The notes below the pieces were generated by a model. It had not been told where the DNA came from. It was given only the letters and a program-made list of their open reading frames with translations, and made no database searches. A DNA stretch of 64,000 bases, from the NCBI GenBank assembly GCA_006503475.1, contig RSEH01000256.1:1-64000 (forward strand), given 5' to 3'. Both the position numbers and the translations under genes were made by a program. Below are positions 20,633-30,125 of the stretch, piece after piece (the stretch's first letter is position 1; every line of letters starts with the position of its first letter). The stretch is from Stentor roeselii (taxonomy: Eukaryota > Ciliophora > Heterotrichea > Heterotrichida > Stentoridae).

Positions 20633-20959
20633 TTAGTTTTCGTGACGGTCTGAAAGCATTTTGCTGAATGTTGACGTCATCATTTCTATCACGTGGTCAA
20701 TTGAGTACTCGCCTTCTGGAAGGTCTTTTATCAGGTAGTCCTCGGTTATCAGCTCGTCAGATAGCAGCTCCAGGTAAAGAAGTTCGACTTGTTCTTTGGA
20801 CATCGGAAAAGTCTTTCCTGTGAGAAGATCTCTGATAGTTTCTGGGCTTTCTACCAAGGTTCCCAACACCCAGCCTTCAGTGAGTTGGTTGAAGTCAACA
20901 CCTTCAAGCAGTGCATCAGCGAGTGCTTCTCCCTCGAACCCAAAGTCAAAGTCATCCAT
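20633..20959 (-). CDS. Small acidic protein, unknown
   Basis: 108 aa with an ATG start and TAA stop. It is strongly acidic (MDDFDFGFEGEALADALLEG at the start) with no Cys, no membrane segment and no signal peptide. It is predicted largely helical, with short hydrophobic helices such as QVELLYLELLSDELI. No family recognised. It is flanked by compact neighbours on both sides (17 bp to the convergent gene, 116 bp to the divergent YIPF6 start), and its open frame with good codon use suggests a real small gene. Confidence 0.65.
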   Translation of the reverse strand: MDDFDFGFEGEALADALLEGVDFNQLTEGWVLGTLVESPETIRDLLTGKTFPMSKEQVELLYLELLSDELITEDYLIKDLPEGEYSIDHVIEMMTSTFSKMLSDRHEN

Positions 20960-21075
20960 TTAACTACTACAAAGCTCACTTCTCCAGATTAATACCTGCA
21001 GATCCCTTAAAAAACAACAAAAAATACCCTGATTAAATCACTTTAATTGTTCATTTCTTTATCCACTCCCTAATA

Positions 21076-21714
21076 ATGTCAGGACTCACAGGAAACATCC
21101 TAATGGGAGCCAGCAGCAGCTTACCTACTAACGAAATTCAAGATCACAGCTCACTTGAAGAGCCAGTCATCGCAACAATAGTAATTCATATCTAGACACG
21201 TGACCTCAAAAGAATCGGATTCAAACTGAAGTGTGTTATGATGCCTCGACTTTCGGATGAAGAAAAGTCAAGAGAACTACGGGACTGGGATTTGTGGGGT
21301 CCTTTGTTGTTCTGCTTGATGCTTGCTATGACCCTTTCTTTATCGTCTAATGTTAAAGCCTCTGATGGTGGAAGACTCGTGTTTGGAATTATATTTGTGG
21401 TCGTATGGATTGGTAGCGGGGTAGTTACATTAAACGCCCAGCTTCTAGGAGGTACTATTTCTTTCTTTCATAGCGTCTGTCTTCTCGGATACTGCTTATT
21501 TCCTCTGAATATGTCAGCAATACTTCTAGCGTTTATCGGAAACTACAACAGTTTGATTAACTTGGTAGTGGTTCTTGCAGGGTTCGGATGGAGCACTTAC
21601 AGTTCTATCGGCTTCATGGCAGGACTTGTGCCCGCTTCAAGGAAGGCTCTTGCGGAGTACCCTGTTTTGCTTTTTTATTTGTTTTTGGCGTGGTTTATTT
21701 TAGTAGTTTCTTGA
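21076..21714 (+). CDS. YIPF6: YIPF6/Yip1-family Golgi membrane protein
   Basis: Two exons (21076-21180 and 21196-21714) give 207 aa. The first exon supplies MSGLTGNILMG... and the conserved EEPVIATITRDLKRIGFKLK, which the unspliced frame misses. The family core is clear: RELRDWDLWGPLLFCLMLA, then VVWIGSGVVTLNAQLLGG, FFHSVCLLGYCLFPLNMSA, with about five hydrophobic segments to the C-terminus. Yip1-family proteins sit in ER/Golgi membranes and act with Rab GTPases in vesicle traffic. It ends in TGA, one of only three such stops here. Paralog choice (YIPF6 rather than Yip1/YIPF5) rests on the DWDLWGPL block. Confidence 0.9.
21181..21195 (+). other. 15-nt intron in YIPF6
   Basis: It reads GTAATTCATATCTAG and has an in-frame TAG at its end. 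Removal joins VIATI to TRDLKRIG, restoring the conserved Yip1 N-terminal region. Confidence 0.9.
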
Positions 21715-22120
21715 ATACTTTAGATGAATTTGAATTATTTTAAAAGGTTTTGTTAGGGTTTGTGTCCGCTGAGCGGAGCCAAAAATTGGTATAGGAATAA
21801 TTTTTTTATAGCAGAATAGCTTCACTTTCGATCATTAGACTATTTGCCTCCCTGAATTAGGACGTTTAGGCAGAGAGTTTAGGGAGAATCGGTTTTATAG
21901 TCATTTTTGTGGATTTTTTTATGGGATTTCAGCAGTTTGAGGTTTTAGCTTGATTGGGAAATGAAAGAGTGTTGAAATTATTTAATCTTAGAAGGTAAAG
22001 ATTAAGATTTAGGGAATTTCATTTTATCGAATTGATTTTTATGATTATATCAGATTAATTACTTTTACAAGAAAAAATCTTATAGAACCTCTTAATCTAA
22101 ACTTATCTATAAATATACCT
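21715..22120. other. Spacer between convergent genes
   Basis: 406 bp between the YIPF6 stop and the RBR ligase stop. It contains a short GC-rich inverted repeat (tccgctgagcgga, near 21764-21776) that could act as a 3'-end hairpin. Otherwise it is AT-rich, with no gene seen. Confidence 0.5.
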
Positions 22121-23212
22121 TTAAACCACAGACCTCGGGTAATACTCCCACTTTTTCTCATACTTACATCGCCTTTTAAGTACAAAAGCGATTTTCAGCA
22201 TCAAAAAGAAAGTTCCAATAGGCGGAAACAACACAGCAACTAAAGCCAAAACAAGAAATCCAAAACAAGCAATTAAAGTCCCAAAAGCAAATCCAAGTAA
22301 AATAGCTAAAGGATACAAAGTCCTTCCAGTGAACTCCAAAGCAAACTGAGTAGAAAAAACAACACAATACCCAATCATTCCAACTACCAGAACCACAGGA
22401 CTAATCAAGAAAAGTCCAACATAAGTCAAGATCTTAATCCAGGTTTTGAGATGCCTCTGATGAATATGAAAATACTCGTTTTTCAAGAAGACAAACAAAA
22501 AAACCGCAAAAGGAAGAAGAGCTGGTGCCAGAATAAGCGCAAAAATCGTTGTCCAATACAACTCAAACATGTTTTTCCCCATCATGCAGTGATAGTCGTT
22601 ATGGTCCTTCATGTTGTTTCCGCAGTTCCAACACCATGAATAGTTGCATAAAGGACATTTCATCTCAGTGCAGCCTCCGTCTCGTAAGACTCGATGTTTG
22701 CAGTTCGGGCAGAATTTTATATTATTGCTTGAAGCCCATTTTTCGAACTCTTTGTCTAGCTTGTTGCTGCATTTTTTACCTTCGTGCCAGTCATTTCCGC
22801 AGAAATAACAGAAATTTGAATCGCATTGACTGCAGGTTAGTTTCTTGTTTTTCACACTTCCGATTGAGTAACCTTCACAGCCCGGCTTACTGCACCATCT
22901 TAGGTTTATGTTTTTTTCTAGAAGTCTCAGACGTCTGAAGGTTTTGTATTTCACGTAACTGTTCGAGCTCACTAGTGATTTTATGTATGAGTCTTCAAGT
23001 TGAGTTCCGCAGTCGTTGAAAGGACATAACATCTTGAGCACTTCACCATTGATTATCTTGTATTCAAGGTACATCCTCATACAGTCTTCACAGAAGTCAT
23101 GATTACAAGGTTTGATATTAGAAGACCTCGGCCTATAAGTGCTACAAATCATACAAACATTAGCAGCAGGGTCAATAATTTCCTCCAACAGATGTTCAGC
23201 AAGTTCGTTCAT
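22121..23212 (-). CDS. RING-between-RING (RBR) E3 ubiquitin ligase, membrane-anchored
   Basis: 363 aa. RING1 is CMICSTYRPRSSNIKPCNHDFC...C (from residue 19). The IBR has WCSKPGC...CSQCDSNFCYFCGNDWHEGKKC. RING2 is CPNCKHRVLRDGGCTEMKC, whose Cys in GGCTEMKC is the expected catalytic thioester Cys, then CPLC...WCWNC. After it come three to four hydrophobic segments (about 220-345), so it is anchored in a membrane, like RNF19-type ligases. RBR enzymes pass ubiquitin from E2 to their own Cys and then to substrate. The cytosolic RBR module lies before the membrane part. Substrate unknown. Confidence 0.93.
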   Translation of the reverse strand: MNELAEHLLEEIIDPAANVCMICSTYRPRSSNIKPCNHDFCEDCMRMYLEYKIINGEVLKMLCPFNDCGTQLEDSYIKSLVSSNSYVKYKTFRRLRLLEKNINLRWCSKPGCEGYSIGSVKNKKLTCSQCDSNFCYFCGNDWHEGKKCSNKLDKEFEKWASSNNIKFCPNCKHRVLRDGGCTEMKCPLCNYSWCWNCGNNMKDHNDYHCMMGKNMFELYWTTIFALILAPALLPFAVFLFVFLKNEYFHIHQRHLKTWIKILTYVGLFLISPVVLVVGMIGYCVVFSTQFALEFTGRTLYPLAILLGFAFGTLIACFGFLVLALVAVLFPPIGTFFLMLKIAFVLKRRCKYEKKWEYYPRSVV

Positions 23213-23350
23213 TTATATCAGAAAAATTCTAGATAAAAAATGAATCAACTCCAATACTCTACCAAAATCCCTAAACTTAACCATTTCAATTCCACTAAAT
23301 CAAGACTATTCCATTTCCTCTCTGTTGAAAAAATGTCTCATTTCTAATAA

Positions 23351-25384
23351 ATGTGGATCCACCTGTTGCTCCTCTCAGTGTCATCCCAGACCTGTCCAAT
23401 CTTCGCATGTCACGAAGGAGGTTTCGACATTTCCCCGACATGCGCTGCTTTGAGTCCATCGAACAACATAATTCTTCAGATCTGCGACGGTGACAAGACC
23501 TTTTGCGATACCCGAGGGACAATAACGAAAAATCACACCTGTTCCAGTGGGCCTCCGCCTCCAAGAACAGCTTTTGCCTTTCCCGGCGAGCATTGCTTCC
23601 AAAACTCAGACTGCCTCAGCAATTCTTGCGTCAACAACGTGTGTCAGGGACAAGGCCCAGGCGGACAATGTGTGGGAAATCCCGACTGCGACATCGGGTT
23701 TTACTGTGGGGCTGGGTTTTATTGTGTCCCGCAGTTACCTTATGGATCTACCTGCACTAATGACTTTCAGTGCCAGAATAACTTGGCTTGCAATAGAACT
23801 TTGTTTGAGGATGGAACTTGTGTTAATTATTTCTCGGTTCCTGTTGGAGGAATTGTGGGGATTTGTCAGGATATGCTTATTGAAGGAGTTTCGAACCTTT
23901 GTCAAACTGGAGCTTGTTATATTCCTAATCCGGATTTTGATACTGTTGGGTATTGTCATCCACCTTATATGAACTTGCATGGATTTCCTTGGGCTTGTCA
24001 AAATGATACTGATTGTGTTGGGTATAATGGGTTTACTTCTACTAATGGAATATGCTCTTGTGGAATGTCTTCAAGCGGAGCCGCCTACTGCGACAGTTTT
24101 TCAAACGACCCTCCTGCATTCACACTGAACCTTCTAAGTCAAGTTCACGTGAACAGTTCAAGCATGTTCAACTGCCACACCCAGCGTCGATTCGACATAT
24201 TCTGTTTACGTCAAAACCTTGGTCCAGCTCAAGTAGGAAACTATTTATTTATGTCAGAAGAATCGACAGACACAGCGCGTTACATAGAAAACGATTTCTG
24301 CACGGAGCACATATTCAACTACAACCATTTCAACCCAAAAGACTACCACTGCCCTTCCTACGGCTGCGGGCAATCAGCAGGCTGGTCAAACGGGACCTGT
24401 GTGACCTTCGCAGAGGCTGGGAACAAATACGAGATCCAGACCTGCAACTCTTCAACTCCATTCTGCGACATCACGATATCCGAAGCGAACAAATGGCAAA
24501 ACGTGACTTGCAAGGCAGCCCCCGGCGCCCCTCTGAAGTTCCCAGGAGACCCTTGCTCGACAGGATTCGAATGCAACACCGGGAACTGCACAAACAAGGT
24601 ATGCCAAGGGGTCTCTCAAGGACAGTACTGCACATCAAGCCAAAGCTGCAATGTAGGACTTTACTGTGTTCGAAGCAACTACATCTTCACTTGTCAGCCG
24701 CTGATCCAACCTTACAACTTCGGATGTGGCAGTGATTTTGACTGTGTTAATTGGTGTGGATGTAGATATACAAGTGGCGGACCGCCTGGCACTTGTGTTC
24801 CTTACTTTTCGTTACCTGCGAATTCGACTGTGCAATGTGGAGCTTCAGGAATTTCTTATCTTTGCTCGACTGGGGCTTGCTATGCAGCAAGCACGAGCAT
24901 GTATGGACTTTGCACAAAGGCTCCAGTCTCTGTCAACCCACTGCCTGCGACTTGCTTGTTTGACGGGCAGTGCACAGGAAAGAACTCGTTGGGACAGACC
25001 TTCAGAGGGACTTGCACCTGCGGGTATAACACTTTTGGAGGAAGTTACTGCTCGGTCTTCGCTGGGGATAAACCTGGAGTCACTTTCTTTAATACTTTGA
25101 AGAAAATATTAACAAATACTACTGCTGTCAGCTTGTGTCAGACTACAAGAAGACTGCAGTTTGATTGCTTTAATATTGTCGCGTCAGCTGTTGGAGCTAG
25201 TAACACTACTTGGTACTTGCAAATGTTGAACTTTACCAATTATCCTTATTATATCGGAAATGATGAATGCACTAAACAGGTCTATACGAGTGACTTCTGG
25301 AATAATGTAGGGATTATGGAAGCTTTGAAGGGAGAAACTGATTTAGAACTAGGAGAAACAGGGATGAAAGTAGAAAGTTTCTAA
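23351..25384 (+). CDS. Secreted Cys-rich protein with internal duplication
   Basis: 677 aa. MWIHLLLLSVSSQT is a signal peptide, and about one residue in ten after it is Cys. Two similar halves (about 15-330 and 335-650) each carry a Dickkopf-like block: PGEHCFQNSDCLSNSC then VNNVCQG in the first half, PGDPCSTGFECNTGNC then TNKVCQG in the second. Each half also has a TGACY segment, a GxCSCG/GTCTCG segment and a closing TRR.FDCF block. Several N-glycosylation sites (NHT, NST, NTT) are visible. No transmembrane segment or GPI signal is evident at the C-terminus. It is probably a surface-matrix, cortical or secretory-granule protein. The gene is GC-richer than its surroundings. Confidence 0.88.
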   Translation: MWIHLLLLSVSSQTCPIFACHEGGFDISPTCAALSPSNNIILQICDGDKTFCDTRGTITKNHTCSSGPPPPRTAFAFPGEHCFQNSDCLSNSCVNNVCQGQGPGGQCVGNPDCDIGFYCGAGFYCVPQLPYGSTCTNDFQCQNNLACNRTLFEDGTCVNYFSVPVGGIVGICQDMLIEGVSNLCQTGACYIPNPDFDTVGYCHPPYMNLHGFPWACQNDTDCVGYNGFTSTNGICSCGMSSSGAAYCDSFSNDPPAFTLNLLSQVHVNSSSMFNCHTQRRFDIFCLRQNLGPAQVGNYLFMSEESTDTARYIENDFCTEHIFNYNHFNPKDYHCPSYGCGQSAGWSNGTCVTFAEAGNKYEIQTCNSSTPFCDITISEANKWQNVTCKAAPGAPLKFPGDPCSTGFECNTGNCTNKVCQGVSQGQYCTSSQSCNVGLYCVRSNYIFTCQPLIQPYNFGCGSDFDCVNWCGCRYTSGGPPGTCVPYFSLPANSTVQCGASGISYLCSTGACYAASTSMYGLCTKAPVSVNPLPATCLFDGQCTGKNSLGQTFRGTCTCGYNTFGGSYCSVFAGDKPGVTFFNTLKKILTNTTAVSLCQTTRRLQFDCFNIVASAVGASNTTWYLQMLNFTNYPYYIGNDECTKQVYTSDFWNNVGIMEALKGETDLELGETGMKVESF

Positions 25385-25418
25385 TAGTTAATCTTATGGT
25401 TATTAAATTAATGCTTAA

Positions 25419-26399
25419 CTAACTCCTCGTGTTTTGAAGAGGCCTTCGAAGGGAATCGGTTGGTTGTCTTGCGCCTTGAATTGTGACGAGTTGTAAAAAG
25501 TTCTGAGAAATTGAGTCTTTTAGTTGATTTTCTGAAGTTTCTCGGTGTTTGAGTTGGGATTCAGAGAGTAATGACTCAGAGGGTCTTTTGCAGGGCAAGT
25601 CGAAATTTATGATCTGTTGTTTTATGAACTCTCCGTGGAGGTCTTCGATGAAGTACTCGTTGATTGTAAATAGTTTTTCTGAATTTAGATCAGTGAACTG
25701 TTGAAGAGTTGATGGTACGAGTTGGTCTAGGTGGTCTTGAATGGCTTCGGATGAATAGTCTATTAATATAATATCTTTCTTATGGTCTTCCAGATCTATA
25801 ACGGATGGAGTTGAGTTCGATGTGGGAAGGTTTGATTGATACAGGATATTGTTTTGAGAGCTTAGGACCCTTTGCACATTTATATGATTTAAACTATTCC
25901 CCGGTTCCCAGCACATGACTTCCGAAGAATTCGACTCCGTATCCCTAATATCTTCCTCCTGCCAAGACTCTTCTGAGCTATCAGAGTCATAAGAAAATTC
26001 AGAAAACTCAGTAGTACAAGTTGAGCACATCCAACGAGTAGGGTCAACATCGAACCCAAGACAATAAGTATGAACCGCAATAGGACAGGCGAAAGAGCCT
26101 TTGCAAGTGATCAAGCAATCCTGACTGACACTCGAGCAAACAAAGCAAGTAACCTGCCAGTCCTCCTGATCGATTCCAGAATCATTTTTCGAATCATTCA
26201 TTGAGATGACTTTGACAATCTTTCCTCCAATCTCTTTGTAAATATCTGAATAAGTCTTCCGGCAGGTAGGACAGTGAGCAGAGAGCTTAGACCATCGATA
26301 AATGCACGAGTAATGAAAGTTATGAGCACAGCAGTTTAATTTCCCTTTGATAAAAATGTTTTCAAAGCAAATTTCACATTCTTTACAGTAAGAGTTCAT
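25419..26399 (-). CDS. RING-H2 and PHD finger protein (PHRF1-like)
   Basis: 326 aa. An N-terminal RING-H2 finger (CEICFEN...CCAHNFHYSCIYRWSKLSAHCPTC, residues 9-47) is followed by a PHD finger (CFVCSSVSQDCLITC...CPIAVHTYCLGF...WMCSTC, about 83-133). The rest is acidic and disordered. RING then PHD at the N-terminus is the PHRF1 layout, a nuclear ubiquitin ligase linked to chromatin, though the large C-terminal domain of that protein is missing. It shares a 51-bp divergent promoter region with the gene at 26451. Confidence 0.85.
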   Translation of the reverse strand: MNSYCKECEICFENIFIKGKLNCCAHNFHYSCIYRWSKLSAHCPTCRKTYSDIYKEIGGKIVKVISMNDSKNDSGIDQEDWQVTCFVCSSVSQDCLITCKGSFACPIAVHTYCLGFDVDPTRWMCSTCTTEFSEFSYDSDSSEESWQEEDIRDTESNSSEVMCWEPGNSLNHINVQRVLSSQNNILYQSNLPTSNSTPSVIDLEDHKKDIILIDYSSEAIQDHLDQLVPSTLQQFTDLNSEKLFTINEYFIEDLHGEFIKQQIINFDLPCKRPSESLLSESQLKHRETSENQLKDSISQNFLQLVTIQGARQPTDSLRRPLQNTRS

Positions 26400-26450
26400 T
26401 TTCTTTATAAACTTTGTCCGGACTTTTTTATTATCCGCACTTATTATTAA
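26400..26450. promoter_or_regulatory. 51-bp divergent promoter region
   Basis: Only 51 bp separate the two start codons (26399 minus, 26451 plus). It must hold both 5' leaders and any shared promoter. It includes a tttttattatcc AT stretch. Confidence 0.55.
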
Positions 26451-28706
26451 ATGGAAGTCAAGAGTATTTTAGACTCTGTTATAAAACTTCGAACTGAACT
26501 TCAGCAAAAAAGAAGCCAAAGGGATTACTCGAGGTCTGTCTCGCCTCTCTTCAACGGCTTTGTAATCCCTAAGACTCATGCAGAAAACATCCCGGGATAT
26601 GAGAAATCCATGAAAAATTCACAGATTCCAGAAAATCGAGAAGAACTTGTACAAAAATACACTTCTTTTAAATGTCCTCTGCCGAAAAGACGCAACAAGT
26701 CAAAAGCTTATAAAGTTGATGCCGCTGAGTTGATTGCTTTAAGTCTTAGGAAGGCTTGGCAGAGAGTTTTTAATCATATTCGTGAATTTACTGGACAAAA
26801 GAAGAGAGTATTGCAAAAACCTCCGATTTGTAGAAGTGCTAGGACGAGAAATTACTCTAGAGGAAGTTTTCATGAAATTTTGTTTGAAAAATGTGAACCG
26901 CCTGGAAGGGAAAATGTGGAAAAGTGGAAAAGTTGTTTAAGGGCTCTGGCTAGATTTGTGATTTGTGTTGAAAATTTGAATAAGAAGGTGAAAGGTTTGA
27001 TTTTTTTTGAGATTAAGGAAAATGTTAAAGAGTTTGATAGAGTGGGTGTGGAAAAGGGCTTAAAGGGAAAAAAAACTATGGATGATAGGAAATTTTTTAC
27101 GGATTTCAAGCAAAGGTACTTAAAACCTGAAGGTTTAAATATCAACACTCCAAAATTTCTTATTCAACTGCCTGCTACAAAATATTCAGACCTTTTAAAA
27201 CATTCCCCAAAAACCTCAAAAAAACCCCGTCCTTGTCTCACTCCTGGAAAAATCTTTAAAACCAACTTTTCCGGTTTTTCCGACTGTTCCGAAGAGCCAG
27301 AAAGAAACCCGACATTCGGTGCAGAAGACCTAGATAATGAAGAATCTCTAAACATCGAAGCCCTAAAAGCCCAGAATTCTCTCCGTTCAATAGAAATCCA
27401 AAAATCTCTCTTACTTCTCGAAGAATCAAACTCAAAGCAAAGACAAGATCTTAACCATTCCAAAAGACATTCCCTGAGTTCATCTCGTGGCTTAACAGAG
27501 GTTTCTTCAAGTTTCGACAAACAAGGAGAGTCCTTTCCACTCTCTCGATTAGCTTTAAAATCCCAGGTCTGCGAGTCCTTAAGCGAAAATTTCATAAACG
27601 ACGAGGACCTAAGCCTGAAAAGTTTTAACCAAATGATTCAAAACTCAAGTTTCGACAAAGACCTGTCAATTATAAAACATTCAAACAAAGAACTCGCTGA
27701 AAGTTTCGATTCAAGACTTTCAATTCGCTCACATTTGAAAACAGAAACTCCAGTCAAGCCTTATTCAAAACCTGAAAGTCCTGGAGCTTTTAAAAGAGAA
27801 ACTCCTTCTCGTCAAGGCCGGAAAAAATTAATTAAAAGACTTGAAGCTTTAAGTAAGTTGGAAGACACTTTCACTACTCGTTTTTCCTCTATTTTCCTTG
27901 AAATCATTTCAGAAATTCAACAAAAAAACGCAGTTGTCTGTCTTGTCAAGATGAAAAAAATCCCTTTGCATTTATTTCGAAGAACTTTAAAGATTTTTTT
28001 ATCAGCTCGGCCAAGAACGGTTGTTTTGAAAGCTGTGAAAGGACTTATAAGCTGCTTTAACTGCAACTTCTTGAATTGCAAGGAAAGGACTTTGCGTAAG
28101 TGGCAGATGAAGGTTAGACTTGAGCTGATTAGGAAGAAAGAAATTTATCTTGCAATGAGCTCTTTGGTGGAAGTGGTGAAAAAACATATCTTTACTCGGA
28201 GCTACTTTTCGTTCAATTTAATTAAGAAAATATTCAAAAAGATTGAAATTAAAGAGTTTTCTATGAAAATCTCGAATAAATCTTTGACTCATACTTTGAT
28301 TGCGATTTTGAATAAAAAGAAAAAAGTTATTTGGAACCTGATGAGGAAAAACTCTCGATGTCAACGATTTTGTCCTCATGATATGATCGCGGTCTTTTGG
28401 AGATTATGGAAAAAGGTTGTTTTTTTCAGGAATCAAGGTAAAGTCTTGGTTATTTCAGGAGTTGTGGAAATACTTAAAAAGAAATGCTTTCCTGTTTTGT
28501 GGAATGCTTGGAAATCTTTGAAAAATTTGAGCTTTTCTCAGTCAAAAGTCCAACAAAAAATTCTAATCAAAAAATATATCGAGTCCTGGATGACCCTATC
28601 GAATTCCAAATCAAATAAATGGATCCATTGTTTTTACCAGTGGAAGCAAGTCCAAAACGACGAAAAAATGACCAGATTGAAAGAATACAAAACATTTTTC
28701 ATGTAA
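26451..28706 (+). CDS. Large basic protein with Sfi1-like Trp helices
   Basis: 751 aa. The N-terminal half is basic and Ser-rich with many SP/TP sites (likely phosphorylated), and holds one helical block around 90-190. The C-terminal 270 residues are strongly helical and basic with spaced motifs FWRLWKKV, LWNAWKSL, ESWMTLS and FYQWKQV, resembling the Trp-containing centrin-binding repeats of Sfi1 proteins. Centrin-binding Sfi1-like fibres are a known feature of heterotrich contractile and basal-body structures. The homology is inferred from pattern only. An alternative is a generic coiled-coil cytoskeletal protein. Confidence 0.7.
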   Translation: MEVKSILDSVIKLRTELQQKRSQRDYSRSVSPLFNGFVIPKTHAENIPGYEKSMKNSQIPENREELVQKYTSFKCPLPKRRNKSKAYKVDAAELIALSLRKAWQRVFNHIREFTGQKKRVLQKPPICRSARTRNYSRGSFHEILFEKCEPPGRENVEKWKSCLRALARFVICVENLNKKVKGLIFFEIKENVKEFDRVGVEKGLKGKKTMDDRKFFTDFKQRYLKPEGLNINTPKFLIQLPATKYSDLLKHSPKTSKKPRPCLTPGKIFKTNFSGFSDCSEEPERNPTFGAEDLDNEESLNIEALKAQNSLRSIEIQKSLLLLEESNSKQRQDLNHSKRHSLSSSRGLTEVSSSFDKQGESFPLSRLALKSQVCESLSENFINDEDLSLKSFNQMIQNSSFDKDLSIIKHSNKELAESFDSRLSIRSHLKTETPVKPYSKPESPGAFKRETPSRQGRKKLIKRLEALSKLEDTFTTRFSSIFLEIISEIQQKNAVVCLVKMKKIPLHLFRRTLKIFLSARPRTVVLKAVKGLISCFNCNFLNCKERTLRKWQMKVRLELIRKKEIYLAMSSLVEVVKKHIFTRSYFSFNLIKKIFKKIEIKEFSMKISNKSLTHTLIAILNKKKKVIWNLMRKNSRCQRFCPHDMIAVFWRLWKKVVFFRNQGKVLVISGVVEILKKKCFPVLWNAWKSLKNLSFSQSKVQQKILIKKYIESWMTLSNSKSNKWIHCFYQWKQVQNDEKMTRLKEYKTFFM

Positions 28707-28805
28707 TTCTCAATAACCCAATTTTCTAATTTCAATAAAATCCTTCAAATCCCATCCCAATCATAAGAATCTAAAAAGCCTCTTGATTCAACAATTCCAA
28801 TAAAA

Positions 28806-29588
28806 ATGGGTCAGGAGTTAACAAGTATGTGCTCATGTTTTGATTCAGTGAAAGAGATGGCAAGCGAAGTCGACGTTCAAGGCCGAGACTCAAGCAAGAT
28901 CGTGATTCACAAAGAACAGCCAAAACTAGGAGAAATCGAAGGTTTCAGTCACGCCTCTCTCAGAACGGCTTTCACATCAGTCAAAGCTCAGTTCGAAAGC
29001 CTTGTCTCGGAAGGTACCACCGGGTACGACGTGATAGTTGACAAAGAAGAGTGCAAGGTTTACTCTCGCGAAGCTGAAGAAGGCTACGTATTGAAGTACA
29101 CCTGGCTGGTGCCTTATCCAGCTTCAAAATTTAAAGAATTTATGGACCGGGTCGACCTGCGCAAGACCTGGGACGCGAATATTGATGTTTTAGACCAGAT
29201 AGGAAAATTCACGGAAAATGAAGCGATAACTTACACGAAATATAAGAAGTTCCTTACATTTGACCCGCGAGAGACACTGGCATATACGACATCAACGAAA
29301 ATATTCAACAACTTGGCGGATGTGACTTTTTCAGTTGAAAGTGAAAAGTACCCGATTGAGTCAAATATCGTCAGGGTTAAACTTTATGTTGCTGGACTTT
29401 ACCTTGAGTCGATTCCAGAAGATGAAAAAGGAAATCTTACGAAAGTTACGTGTTTTTCTCATATGGATGTGGGATTGCCCAAGAATTTGAATAATATCGC
29501 GAGGAAATTCGCAGGCACTACCATTCCGCCACTGACTAAGAAGATTAATACTCAGATGAAGAAGTTCGTTGAAAGCCAGGAAGGTTAG
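28806..29588 (+). CDS. START-domain lipid-binding protein, N-myristoylation signal
   Basis: 260 aa. MGQELTSMCSC offers Gly2 for myristoylation, with nearby Cys residues for palmitoylation. Residues about 55-260 form a START-like domain, with a readable pattern of VIVDKEECKVYSRE, YVLKYTWLVPYPASKF, DRVDLRKTWDANIDVLDQIG, RETLAYTT and a C-terminal helix NNIARKFAGTTIPPLTKKI. START domains bind lipids such as phosphatidylcholine or sterols in a deep pocket. The lipid here is unknown. Membrane anchoring plus lipid binding suggests contact-site or signalling work. Confidence 0.85.
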   Translation: MGQELTSMCSCFDSVKEMASEVDVQGRDSSKIVIHKEQPKLGEIEGFSHASLRTAFTSVKAQFESLVSEGTTGYDVIVDKEECKVYSREAEEGYVLKYTWLVPYPASKFKEFMDRVDLRKTWDANIDVLDQIGKFTENEAITYTKYKKFLTFDPRETLAYTTSTKIFNNLADVTFSVESEKYPIESNIVRVKLYVAGLYLESIPEDEKGNLTKVTCFSHMDVGLPKNLNNIARKFAGTTIPPLTKKINTQMKKFVESQEG

Positions 29589-30125
29589 TAGATATTTTAA
29601 GATATAGGAATAGTTGTTTTGATTAATTGGGGTTTTAAGATGATAGGTTTTTTTTAGGTAGAGATGAGGAATTGGGAAGAGGATTAGTTTGAAGTTTGGA
29701 TTATGGATTTTTTGGAATTGAATAGGCTTGATTTGGGCGTTGAGGCAGGGTTGTGCAGGGAATGAGAAATTTGGCAGAGAGGAATTTTGGAATGTTGGGA
29801 GATGAGGATGTGATCTGTTTATATGTTGGTCTGTTGTCTTGTGATAGAGATGCTTCTTATGATGAGATAAAATATGGATTGATAAAGTTTTTTTGGATTT
29901 GGAATGTTGGACGGGTGTTTAATATTGGAGGTAGTTGGATAAGGTTAGGATTGAAATTTAATGGGTTGTGGATACACAGTTGTGTATATCTGAACTTGAA
30001 GATAATATGAAGAGGAAGGTCAGGATTAGTATTTATAGATAATACTGATAAGTTTATATTTGATGGAGTGAAAGTTCACTCTTCCTTCACTCAAAAAACC
30101 AAATTTTTCATCTCTATTAATTAAT
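29589..30125. other. Spacer between convergent genes
   Basis: 537 bp, G/T-rich on the plus strand. An 85-codon frame at 29753-30010 begins at GTG and shows no domain, so I do not call it. No RNA or repeat seen. Confidence 0.5.

Noticed and set aside
29753-30010. 85-codon plus-strand frame
   Set aside because: Starts at GTG, G/T-biased composition, no domain, and sits in a 3' spacer.
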